Below are positions 9,174 through 16,873 of a stretch of 64,000 nt of DNA, one piece after another. Both the position numbers and the translations under genes were made by a program. This DNA is from Pedobacter xixiisoli (GTDB taxonomy: Bacteria; Bacteroidota; Bacteroidia; Sphingobacteriales; Sphingobacteriaceae), in NCBI RefSeq assembly GCF_900215335.1, contig NZ_OCMT01000001.1, forward strand, positions 1,457,959-1,521,958, in the 5' to 3' direction. The number at the start of each line of letters is the position of its first letter. The first letter of the stretch is position 1. The notes beneath the pieces are model-generated. The model did not search any database. It was not told the origin of the DNA and saw nothing but the letters and a program-made list of their open reading frames with translations.

Positions 9174-12100
9174 TTAATTTTTGATGGTCAGGTGCATATC
9201 CAACTCAGGATAATACGCTTTAATTTTTGTTAAAATATCAATACAAGTGGCCTTATCTTGAACAGTAGATTGAGCTGAAACATCATCTAAAATACCTACG
9301 GCCCAGGCGGCAGTTTCTTGATTAGTTAGTGCTTCTTCAGATATAAAGCTAAAGACTCGATTTTTGGCTACCCTAGCTTTATTGACACGTGTAAGCACCG
9401 AGCGGAAATAAAAGGTTAACTCCTGCAGTAAATGTGGTTGGTTTTTAGCGTAAGTTGATAAGTAACTACTCACAAAAGACTGAACGTTTACGCTTGGATG
9501 TTCGCTCAGCTTTGTTAAATACGTTAAAGCATTTTCTGCATTAAAAAACCTCGTAATCATCTCTTTACCAAAACTCTCTACATCTGGTCTAATCGAATCT
9601 ACAATGCTTATTAATGTATCTGCATCCCAATCTGTAGCTGTAAACTCGGTTTTAAAGAAATGAAATGCGTAAGCTCTGGTGTCGTCCCATTTGGAATCTG
9701 TTAAATAAAGTGATTGATTTCTCTGTTCACGGATTCGTTCCACATTTTGTTTGAAATAATTCCAGCTCCATTGACGAATTGCCAGAATTTCGTGGCTACC
9801 AAAAGAAATGATTTGTCTTAAAGAAAAACGATTAGAATCGGCATAAGCTTTCAAAATTTCGTAACCAGCCAATTGACTTGTTCTATATTGAGCATGAACT
9901 AATTTTGTAATTTCTTTTGGCTGTAAACCCGTATTCCAATACCCTTTTAGTTGGTTCAGCAAAAACCCGCTCAGCTTAGCATGCGCACCCTCAAATTTCT
10001 CTTTACGCATTAAAGCATAAACCAAAGCTGGCACAACAGTATTTCCTATCTCTGGCTGATGAACAACCAGTCGGTTGATTGTAGCAAAAACGGCATCCAG
10101 AATTCGTTCATCACTTTGGTCAATCAGCTTGAGTAAAAAATGGATATGTTGACTTAAAAAATGGTCTGGATATCGGTTCAGTAAATCTATACCACCATCC
10201 CTCACTTCAGCAAACTCGCTCAGCAACAACATTTCAGTTAAAGTAATGGGTATTTCTGTAGCCGAAACATTTTCAACTTTACTCAACAATATTTTTGCGG
10301 CTAAAATTTGATTACTACTCAAAGAAGAAGCCATCAACTGCTCTACAATAGTCCAGCTGAGCTTCTCTGCCTGAGCTTGAGCAATTAAAAACAATCTATT
10401 AATGGCGCTTTTGGCTTGAAGATTATTTTCTTCTGTATTTTCAAGATTTAAGAGCTCAGCAATGGTTTTACCTAAAATAGCTTGTGCCCGTTCATCAGAA
10501 AACTCATGTATTTGTAGCCTTTCATCAATCCAACTTTTGGTTTCTTCCTTGATGTTGAAAAGTGTAGTCAGCACAAATTCAATATCATTGAAATACAATG
10601 CACTGTTTGTATTTACCAATTGTTGCGCCCAATTTCTAGCTTGCTCCGTATTACTTCCCAATATTTTAGCCACAAAAGATAGCTTTCCGGCAAATTTGCT
10701 TTCATCGCTTTTCAATATCTCGAAGCCGAACTTATTTGGTAAATCGAATTTACTATTGAGTAACTGTAATATCGCCCGTTCGTCAAATCGTTGGCTAATT
10801 TCTTCAAATTTAGGATGAGCTTTTAACCTTTCATAAGCGAAAAGATGAATCCTACCCATCTCCGCCTGCATAAGCAATTGCACATAAGCTTCAGGCATTG
10901 CATCCCAAAGTTCTGGATATAATTCTAAACGAGGTAGCATTTCAACCTCATTTTTTTGTTCAATTTCAGTATGAATAACTGGAGCCGCAGATGGTGGAGG
11001 AACTACATTTTTTTTCCCAAATAAATTTTTGAAGATATTTTTAGCTGCGTCGATTACAGAACCTGTACTAGTATGATCAACAAAACCACTGTTCTGAGCT
11101 GGTGCCGCAAAAACAGTAGAAGAATTATAATAATAACTAGAGCTAACCACTGTTCTACTATTGGTAATAAACTTTAAGTTAGCCTGCAATTTACGCTCTG
11201 AATCATTGCCGAACAGAATAGTTGAAAGCAGTAGAGCATCTGAACATTCTGGATAATTTACAATATAGTAGGTATAAAGTTTGGTCTTGTAATCATACCT
11301 TCCATAATCGCTTAACGGCTTTTCTTGAGCAATGGTGTAATCTTTTTCTTTATACTGCAGCAAAATATTCACCGCAAGTTTCAAATACGCAGTGCTACCC
11401 CCAGCAATAGCAGTCTGTTTTAAAAAATCGACTGCATTTTTCTGAAAATAAGCTTTAGTATACTGCGAGAAAGCCAATTTACTATCTTTATTTTTTAGCT
11501 CTGCGCCCACCTTAACAGCTTGGTCAATAACGGTTAAATATGGCCTCGAGTTAGAATCTAGCGCATATGTTCGTCTAAACATGGCGGGCTGCTTTTCAAA
11601 ACCATAAGATAAAAGAGCCAATGTTACAGCATCATTTCTTAGTTGCGCTAACTTATAAATTGCCCTTAAATGTTTAAAATATGGAGGTCGATAGTTCCAA
11701 GTTTTTAGTACTGCACTGAATACGGATAATATTTGCGGTTTTATCTTGCACAATAAATAAATGGATGTAAAATGATCTACTTCTTTATTTTCCGTATTTT
11801 GATGTAAAGCGGCAGTTAATAACTCCAAATCATCTATTTCAATGGCATATCTTACCTCTGTGGGCAGTTTCTCTAATAACTGATTGCATAACTTTTGCTG
11901 TTCAGTTTCGTTAGCAATGGTTAAAAGACCTTCGAAAGCTACATTTAATATATGACTTTTTTGCTTCACGTTATTTGCCAAGGCTGTAAACAAAGGTTCG
12001 GCGGTGGTAGCATTTAATTTAATTAAAGCGTACAAAGCCGCATAAGTTTGCATTTCATTACCTCTTGTAGCTAACTTTATAATAAAGGGAATAGCCTCTT

Positions 12101-12500
12101 GCAAACCCAACAAGCCTGCTTTCCAAATTACTCTGCTTGTCTTCCATTCGGTCTTAAAGCTATTTCTGCCCACTATGGCATCTTGCAAGCGTTGTAAAAT
12201 TACACCATTCAAAGTATCAGGTTCAATGGCATCCAAAGACGGCAGTTCCATAAACACTTCTGTTTCTGTTTGATACCCCTTTTTTCGCTTTTCATTTTCT
12301 AGTTCCGCAAAAAGGATTTCGGCTTTATCCAATTGCAGAGCAGATGGAGTTTTTGTGCCTTCCTTAAGTGTATTTCCTCGTCTTCCGTATCTAAAATTTA
12401 CTAAGAACTCGTTTGTAGAAAGTTCGCAGAGGTCAATTTCGTAGACTTTATCAGATTTTCCTTCCTTAAAAAATAACCTGCTTTGTTTAATAAGTTTCAT
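9174..12500 (-). CDS. WGR domain protein with long helical-repeat region (retron accessory)
   Basis: About 1108 residues from ATG 12500; a TTG two codons upstream is also possible. The N-terminus is a WGR domain at about 5-80 (LFFKEGKSDKVYEID, then NFRYGRRGNTLKEGTKTPS, where YGRRG takes the place of WGR). The rest is almost entirely alpha-helical and looks like HEAT/armadillo repeats, with a low-complexity break near 480-510. WGR domains occur in PARPs and in bacterial MolR-like proteins and are thought to bind nucleic acid. It starts 12 bases after the RT stop and runs into the SWIM gene, so the three are one operon. No catalytic motif was found, so I infer a DNA- or RNA-binding scaffold or sensor part of the retron. 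Confidence 0.83.
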   Translation of the reverse strand: MKLIKQSRLFFKEGKSDKVYEIDLCELSTNEFLVNFRYGRRGNTLKEGTKTPSALQLDKAEILFAELENEKRKKGYQTETEVFMELPSLDAIEPDTLNGVILQRLQDAIVGRNSFKTEWKTSRVIWKAGLLGLQEAIPFIIKLATRGNEMQTYAALYALIKLNATTAEPLFTALANNVKQKSHILNVAFEGLLTIANETEQQKLCNQLLEKLPTEVRYAIEIDDLELLTAALHQNTENKEVDHFTSIYLLCKIKPQILSVFSAVLKTWNYRPPYFKHLRAIYKLAQLRNDAVTLALLSYGFEKQPAMFRRTYALDSNSRPYLTVIDQAVKVGAELKNKDSKLAFSQYTKAYFQKNAVDFLKQTAIAGGSTAYLKLAVNILLQYKEKDYTIAQEKPLSDYGRYDYKTKLYTYYIVNYPECSDALLLSTILFGNDSERKLQANLKFITNSRTVVSSSYYYNSSTVFAAPAQNSGFVDHTSTGSVIDAAKNIFKNLFGKKNVVPPPSAAPVIHTEIEQKNEVEMLPRLELYPELWDAMPEAYVQLLMQAEMGRIHLFAYERLKAHPKFEEISQRFDERAILQLLNSKFDLPNKFGFEILKSDESKFAGKLSFVAKILGSNTEQARNWAQQLVNTNSALYFNDIEFVLTTLFNIKEETKSWIDERLQIHEFSDERAQAILGKTIAELLNLENTEENNLQAKSAINRLFLIAQAQAEKLSWTIVEQLMASSLSSNQILAAKILLSKVENVSATEIPITLTEMLLLSEFAEVRDGGIDLLNRYPDHFLSQHIHFLLKLIDQSDERILDAVFATINRLVVHQPEIGNTVVPALVYALMRKEKFEGAHAKLSGFLLNQLKGYWNTGLQPKEITKLVHAQYRTSQLAGYEILKAYADSNRFSLRQIISFGSHEILAIRQWSWNYFKQNVERIREQRNQSLYLTDSKWDDTRAYAFHFFKTEFTATDWDADTLISIVDSIRPDVESFGKEMITRFFNAENALTYLTKLSEHPSVNVQSFVSSYLSTYAKNQPHLLQELTFYFRSVLTRVNKARVAKNRVFSFISEEALTNQETAAWAVGILDDVSAQSTVQDKATCIDILTKIKAYYPELDMHLTIKN

Positions 12501-12512
12501 ATGCAAATCGTT

Positions 12513-14042
12513 TTAAAGAACATTCCACCAATCGTACTGTTTGGCTTCTGTATCTGTTTTTAAGGGAGTTTCTATTTTAACTTCTGTAGCTTTTTCTTCT
12601 GCAATAATTTTGCTTTCTTCTTCTACCACAGCTTGTTCTACCGGTGGATGACCATGTTTAGCTAAAATACTTGTTAATTGGGCTTTAAAAACCATTGCTT
12701 TACTCTCGTTCACCATTTTCACAAAGTTGATATAACCCTCAATTGCGTTGATTAAATACTTGGCATTGCCCCATTTTTGATCCTTCCATCCTTCTTTTTC
12801 GATTTGATGTAATAAGGCCCTGAACTTACGTAACTGAACACGTTGAACGTTTAGTTTTTGGTTTACAACAATGCCAGTTACCTTTTGCAGATTACCTTTC
12901 CGCATAATATGCGTTTTGGCAGGATGAATAGCAAATCCTTCGACCTCTATTATCTTTTTAAGGAAGAATAGTAAGCTGGCTATATTTTTTTCATTTTCTT
13001 TTGAAGTAGAAAAAGTCAGATCATCAGCATAACGGGTATACGTAAAATTGAATTTCGCTGCTAATCCCTGAATTTTCTTATCAAGTTTATATGCTATCAA
13101 ATTACTAATTGCCGGACTAGCTGGCGAACCTTGTGGCAAAAAACGATTTCCCTTTTGAACATAATAATTTACTCCATCCATTTCCACTTTTTCAGTTTCG
13201 GCATAGGTGCAAATAAGGGCAAATATCGTTGAAAGCTGTTCTGAATATCCCAACTTATGGAAAAATCCCTTTACCCGCTTATAGCTGATGCTTGGAAAGA
13301 AATCCTTTAAATCAACATTGATGACAATATCTTTCTGAAGATGCGGCCTCGCATTGCTGACAATAGAACGTTCCTTTATAAATCCGTGAACATGGTGGTT
13401 AATCTGTATACGATTTAAAACATTTTCTAACACCCATAACTGCAATCTTTTCAACTTTTGCTTAGGTGCAGTTATTGTTCTTTTTCCTCCAGATTTTTTA
13501 GGAATTTGAAAAGCATGATAGTGATTTATTCGAGAGACTTTTCTTTGGTAAAGCAGGTATCGCAAGGCAGATAAATCTGTTCCAAGTGCTGATGCAAAAT
13601 CAGAGAGATTTTCAAAAACTGGGAGATTAAATCTCTGCAAGCTTTCAATTGCCGATTCTATTTCATTTAAGCCTCCAGACACACCTTCGCCCAAATAAAC
13701 AATTTGTTGCTGTTGTGTATCTTTCCAAGCTTCTGCTTTATCGTCTTTCTTCTGTTTATTCTTTTGTTTGGTTTGTTCACGTTTTTCCTTTGCCAATTTC
13801 ATACGGGCTTTCCGCATTTCTTTTAGCATGGCCTCTTGGTTTTGATACTTACGGTCTTGCGCCAAGAGATTGTTCAACTCTTGATTTGCGGCAACTTCCC
13901 GTTTAATCAGTACTTCTGATAAACTTGGTGTATCTGAAGATTCCCAAAAACCTAAGCGCTGCATTTCCTCAAGAACGTAACTGTCTTTAGACGTAGCTCT
14001 AATACGGTCGTATATTTGTTGGCGACTCAGTTTTTCTGACAT
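12513..14042 (-). CDS. Retron-type reverse transcriptase
   Basis: 509 residues. Reverse transcriptase motifs appear in order: FQIPKKSGGKRTITAP (about 178-193), NARPH at 230-234, DLKDFFPSIS at 244-253, LPQGSPASPAISN (302-314), catalytic TRYADDLTFS with YADD at 338-341, and KVTGIVVN with VTG at 388-390. NAxxH and VTG are hallmarks of retron RTs, and there are no group II intron maturase or HNH domains. The family synthesises msDNA from a linked structured RNA; such an RNA is visible directly upstream (14060-14314). Odd features are a charged coiled-coil extension at about 60-110 (KEKREQTKQKNKQKK) and an acidic/lysine-rich tail after 460. The downstream WGR and SWIM genes follow within 12 and 4 bases. 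Identity as a retron RT is near certain; the subtype XIII label is from memory. Confidence 0.95.
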   Translation of the reverse strand: MSEKLSRQQIYDRIRATSKDSYVLEEMQRLGFWESSDTPSLSEVLIKREVAANQELNNLLAQDRKYQNQEAMLKEMRKARMKLAKEKREQTKQKNKQKKDDKAEAWKDTQQQQIVYLGEGVSGGLNEIESAIESLQRFNLPVFENLSDFASALGTDLSALRYLLYQRKVSRINHYHAFQIPKKSGGKRTITAPKQKLKRLQLWVLENVLNRIQINHHVHGFIKERSIVSNARPHLQKDIVINVDLKDFFPSISYKRVKGFFHKLGYSEQLSTIFALICTYAETEKVEMDGVNYYVQKGNRFLPQGSPASPAISNLIAYKLDKKIQGLAAKFNFTYTRYADDLTFSTSKENEKNIASLLFFLKKIIEVEGFAIHPAKTHIMRKGNLQKVTGIVVNQKLNVQRVQLRKFRALLHQIEKEGWKDQKWGNAKYLINAIEGYINFVKMVNESKAMVFKAQLTSILAKHGHPPVEQAVVEEESKIIAEEKATEVKIETPLKTDTEAKQYDWWNVL

Positions 14043-14059
14043 AGGAACTAATTTAGATT

Positions 14060-14091
14060 AAAAAAGCCCTGTCTCTTTTAGGAAACAGGGC
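14060..14091 (-). terminator. Intrinsic terminator between retron RNA and RT gene
   Basis: On the minus strand GCCCTGT pairs with ACAGGGC (7 bp) around a 12-base loop and is followed by six T. It lies after the inverted-repeat region and only 18 bases before the RT start codon. It would end most transcripts as a short retron RNA and leave read-through for the RT operon, so RNA would be in excess over protein. Confidence 0.82.
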
Positions 14092-14140
14092 AGAATTTAA
14101 AATCCTTCGTATTTTCATAGGACTATATCAATCAACTCCA

Positions 14141-14213
14141 GAGAACACGTACTATACGTACGGTTAAACTCGCGGAGTATGGAACCGAAACCGTACGTAT
14201 AGTACGTGTTCTC
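14141..14213 (-). repeat. Perfect 25-bp inverted repeat (msd hairpin)
   Basis: Arms 14141-14165 and 14189-14213 are exact reverse complements over 25 bases, beginning GAGAACACGTACTATACG. The 23-base spacer contains a further small stem ACTC-GCG-GAGT at 14168-14178. The neighbouring bases 14140 and 14214 do not pair. So long a perfect stem in an AT-rich spacer next to a retron RT is best explained as the template of the msDNA hairpin. Confidence 0.88.
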
Positions 14214-14461
14214 CCCATAAAGATTGCAGGTAGTGCCGTGTGTCAAATATCAATTCTTCGATGACGAAACATCATCATTTTCTTATGCAGAAAAAGCAAG
14301 GTATTTTTTAAATCCGAAAGCAATATAGAAATAAAAAAATCGATTTTAAAACTAAGATTCAAACTATTTTTTTCTTGGTAACCCTTAAACTAACAGGCCT
14401 ATTCATAAATGATTATGCAACATTTAATTTGCTCATTTTCATTCTACCTATTGCTTTCCCT

Positions 14462-15661
14462 TCAAGATAAATTATAGCTATCGCACCAATACATAGGCTT
14501 TTTATCATACAGCGCATTATTGGCCAAATGTACGCTGATAGCAGTACGAGCTCCAGTTATCACATTACTATCTGGTATCTTTTTGGTTTGGATACAAGTA
14601 TAAAACTCATTAAAGGCGTACAGAGTTCCATCTTCGGTAGGAGAAGCTAAAATAGGAATTCCTCCATCTTTGGTCCAGCCAATTTTAGATGCTCCGGTAA
14701 CACCATCAACTATTTCATTTTTAATGATAGCTTTTTTTTCTGGATAGAAAACACCGTCATTAGTTAATAAAGAAATGGTGCCTAGCGTGCCCTTAATCTT
14801 GAATAGGAAACCATCTTTTGAATTGCCACAGGTTGCACCAAAATTACCGATCATAGAATGTTTGCCTTCGTATCTTGCAGTAACTTGTACGTTATCGAAT
14901 GTTTCCCTCCCATCCTTAAATATATCTACCCCACCAGTGGCGAATATTTCTTGCGGATGCGTATCAAAAGCCCAATTGATAAAATCTATCTGATGTGACA
15001 GCAATTCGGCAACTAATCCTCCCGAATATGCCTTGTACATTCTCCAATTGATTTGACGTTCTAACGAAGCTTTGGGCACTGGCTGTCTCCAATCGTGATT
15101 TCTATCCCACCTGCATTCTATTTGTGAAATTGTGCCCAATTGGTTTTTGGCAATCATATCTTTTACACGATAATATAGCGGCGAGTAACGATATTGATGC
15201 CCTACCTGTAAAACCTGATTCACCTTTTGCTTCGCCAGCTTAACCAGTGCCAGCGCTTCCTCAATGTTATAGGTCATTGTTTTTTCGAGATACAGGTGTC
15301 TACCAGAATTTAGCACGTCTACAGCAACAGGATAATGCAGATTTAATGGTAAAGCTACTACCACGGCATCCACAGATTTATCATTTAATAGTTTTTGGTA
15401 ATCGGTATAAGTGCGAGTTTTTGGTTCGGAAATTTTCTTTGCTTGGCCTAAACGAAAATCTAGGTTATCACAAACTGCGGTAACCTTAAACTTATCTGGT
15501 AATTGATTGAGGAGGTGAATAATCCCCCTACCACGATTACCACAACCAATTATTCCTACATTAATGATTTGTTGGCTATCACTACCAAAAATACTGTTTT
15601 CGGGGATTAAAAATGCTCCCGTAAGCAGTGCTGAATTCTTTACAAACGTTCTCCGCTCCAT
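14462..15661 (-). CDS. Gfo/Idh/MocA family oxidoreductase with Tat-like signal
   Basis: 399 residues. The N-terminus MERRTFVKNSALLTGAFLIP is Tat-like (RRTFVK), so export is expected. A Rossmann fold follows with VGIIGCGNRGRGIIHLLNQL at about 34-53, then DAVVVALPLNLHYPVAVDVL, and the family motif LEKTMTYN (usual form EKP) near 128. The C-terminal alpha/beta domain includes GGLVAELLSHQIDFINWAF. These enzymes oxidise or reduce sugars with a nicotinamide cofactor. It is the promoter-distal gene of the sugar locus, 34 bases after the GH43 gene. The EKP motif reads EKT here, which may alter catalysis. The 147 bases between it and the retron RNA (14315-14461) show no gene. Confidence 0.88.
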   Translation of the reverse strand: MERRTFVKNSALLTGAFLIPENSIFGSDSQQIINVGIIGCGNRGRGIIHLLNQLPDKFKVTAVCDNLDFRLGQAKKISEPKTRTYTDYQKLLNDKSVDAVVVALPLNLHYPVAVDVLNSGRHLYLEKTMTYNIEEALALVKLAKQKVNQVLQVGHQYRYSPLYYRVKDMIAKNQLGTISQIECRWDRNHDWRQPVPKASLERQINWRMYKAYSGGLVAELLSHQIDFINWAFDTHPQEIFATGGVDIFKDGRETFDNVQVTARYEGKHSMIGNFGATCGNSKDGFLFKIKGTLGTISLLTNDGVFYPEKKAIIKNEIVDGVTGASKIGWTKDGGIPILASPTEDGTLYAFNEFYTCIQTKKIPDSNVITGARTAISVHLANNALYDKKPMYWCDSYNLS

Positions 15662-15695
15662 CTCTATAGCTTGTTTGAGTTATAATTTATGAAAA

Positions 15696-16694
15696 CTATT
15701 TTTTGATTCCGTTAGATTGCAAGTAGTAGAAATCACTCGCATCAAATTGTACTTTTTGAGAGCTATCAGAAGGCATCGCTACTTTTAACAAAGCAGTTTT
15801 TCTTGGGCCTACCTTATTTTCTGATAAATGGGTATGAAAAACGTAGTACCAAATACCTTTGGCATCTTTGAAAAGATCGCCGTGGCCGCTACCGTTCATC
15901 TTGGTATGCTGTCTGCCGAGTATTGGATTTGTTTCATCTTTCTTCCAAGGCCCTAATGGACGTTTACTCACCGCATAACCAACTGCGTAATCTTTGCTCC
16001 TAAAGTCGTTAGCACTGTAAATCATATAATACAGTCCGTCTTTCTTCACTACCGTTGGTCCTTCTGTCACTGTCCATTCTGCTTTTTCGGTATTTTCCCA
16101 TTGCGTATCGGCTGCTATACATTTCGTCAGTGTATTTTTACGGATTGCAGAAAAATCATCTTCCATTTCTGCGACGTAAATACGATTTCCTCCATCAGCT
16201 ACGATAACATGATATAGATACTTTTTTCCATCATCGTCTATGAAAACATACGAATCAATATTTCTATGCTCTGGAATAATTGGTTGCTTCTGCTCTTGTT
16301 TAAAAGGACCTAAAGGGCTGTCACTTGTGGCTATTGCAATATGTTCATCCGCAGTGTAGCTCATGTAGAATTTATTCTGATAGTGAAAAACCTGAGGCGC
16401 CCAAAAACCAGCATTACCATAAGCATCGCCTTTTTTTAAGGCATAACCGTTAGTTGCACCAACTGCTTTACTCCAAGTTTTCAAATCTTTTGAAGTATGC
16501 ACCACAAAACCTTCGTTATTAGATTTATTATCTCCTGTTCCGTATAAGTAATAGACACCTTCGTGATAGAACATTGTTGGGTCCGCTAAATAAATTGGAG
16601 TTGGATCGGTACTAAAAACCTTTACAGGAAAAATCAATCCTGATAATAGTAAAAGAAAGGCTAATGTTTTTTTCAATTTCAATATAACGAACAT
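15696..16694 (-). CDS. Secreted glycoside hydrolase family 43 protein
   Basis: 332 residues with a signal peptide (LKKTLAFLLLLSGLIFPVKVF). GH43 five-bladed propeller features are the catalytic-base region YLADPTMFYHEGVYYLYGTG near 34-53, FWAPQVFHYQNKFYMSYTA near 97, the modulator-Asp region NIDSYVFIDDDGKKYLYHV near 146, and the acid region WTVTEGPTVVKKDGLYYMIY near 208, whose Glu is the likely general acid. GH43 enzymes act mainly on alpha-L-arabinose or beta-D-xylose linkages. The nearby Asp-box protein and epimerase make arabinan a reasonable guess; specificity cannot be read directly. Confidence 0.9.
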   Translation of the reverse strand: MFVILKLKKTLAFLLLLSGLIFPVKVFSTDPTPIYLADPTMFYHEGVYYLYGTGDNKSNNEGFVVHTSKDLKTWSKAVGATNGYALKKGDAYGNAGFWAPQVFHYQNKFYMSYTADEHIAIATSDSPLGPFKQEQKQPIIPEHRNIDSYVFIDDDGKKYLYHVIVADGGNRIYVAEMEDDFSAIRKNTLTKCIAADTQWENTEKAEWTVTEGPTVVKKDGLYYMIYSANDFRSKDYAVGYAVSKRPLGPWKKDETNPILGRQHTKMNGSGHGDLFKDAKGIWYYVFHTHLSENKVGPRKTALLKVAMPSDSSQKVQFDASDFYYLQSNGIKK

Positions 16695-16777
16695 TATGGA
16701 TATTTTCTAATGGATTAAAACTGTTTACTGTTGTTGGTGACGACACTAACAATTGAAGCGAAAAGACTAATTACTGA

Positions 16778-16799
16778 ACGTTGGCGAGGACGCCAACGT
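16778..16799. repeat. Small perfect hairpin (9-bp stem)
   Basis: ACGTTGGCG and CGCCAACGT form a perfect 9-bp stem around AGGA between the GH43 and epimerase genes. No T-run follows on the minus strand, so it is not a clear terminator. It may be a REP-like intergenic element, or an mRNA-stabilising hairpin. Confidence 0.5.
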
Positions 16800-16833
16800 G
16801 TAATATAATTGCCTAAACGATTTCGTGTCCCGA

Positions 16834-16860
16834 ATTTCGCGACTTCGCTGCGGTCGAAAT
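16834..16860. repeat. REP-like palindromic element
   Basis: ATTTCG at 16834 pairs with CGAAAT at 16855, with inner CGAC/GTCG complementarity around TTCGCTGCG. Short elements of this kind (forms of ATTTCGACCGCAG) are, from memory, scattered between genes in many Bacteroidota genomes. Copy number elsewhere in the genome cannot be judged from this window. Confidence 0.45.
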
Positions 16861-16873
16861 GACGAATGGTGCT

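Larger units (their letters stand above)
14060..14314 (-). ncRNA. Candidate retron msr-msd RNA
   Basis: Read on the minus strand from 14314 toward the RT: (a) at 14314-14281 a possible a1 segment; (b) at 14276-14260 a 7-bp hairpin GATGATG/CGTCATC with a UUU loop, the type of stem-loop retron RTs recognise in msr; (c) at 14213-14141 a long perfect inverted repeat, the msd candidate; (d) at 14122-14095 a possible a2 segment; (e) a terminator to 14060. The a1 and a2 candidates share interrupted complementarity: ATTTAAAA with TTTTAAAT, CCTT with AAGG, TTTTC with GAAAA and ATA with TAT. The order msr, msd, RT is that of known retrons. The exact 5' end and the branching G cannot be fixed from sequence. 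Confidence 0.78.

Noticed and set aside
12513..14042. RT as a diversity-generating retroelement or group II intron protein
   Set aside because: No template/variable repeat pair, no maturase X or HNH domain and no intron RNA ends were seen. NAxxH and VTG motifs plus an adjacent msr-msd-like RNA fit a retron.
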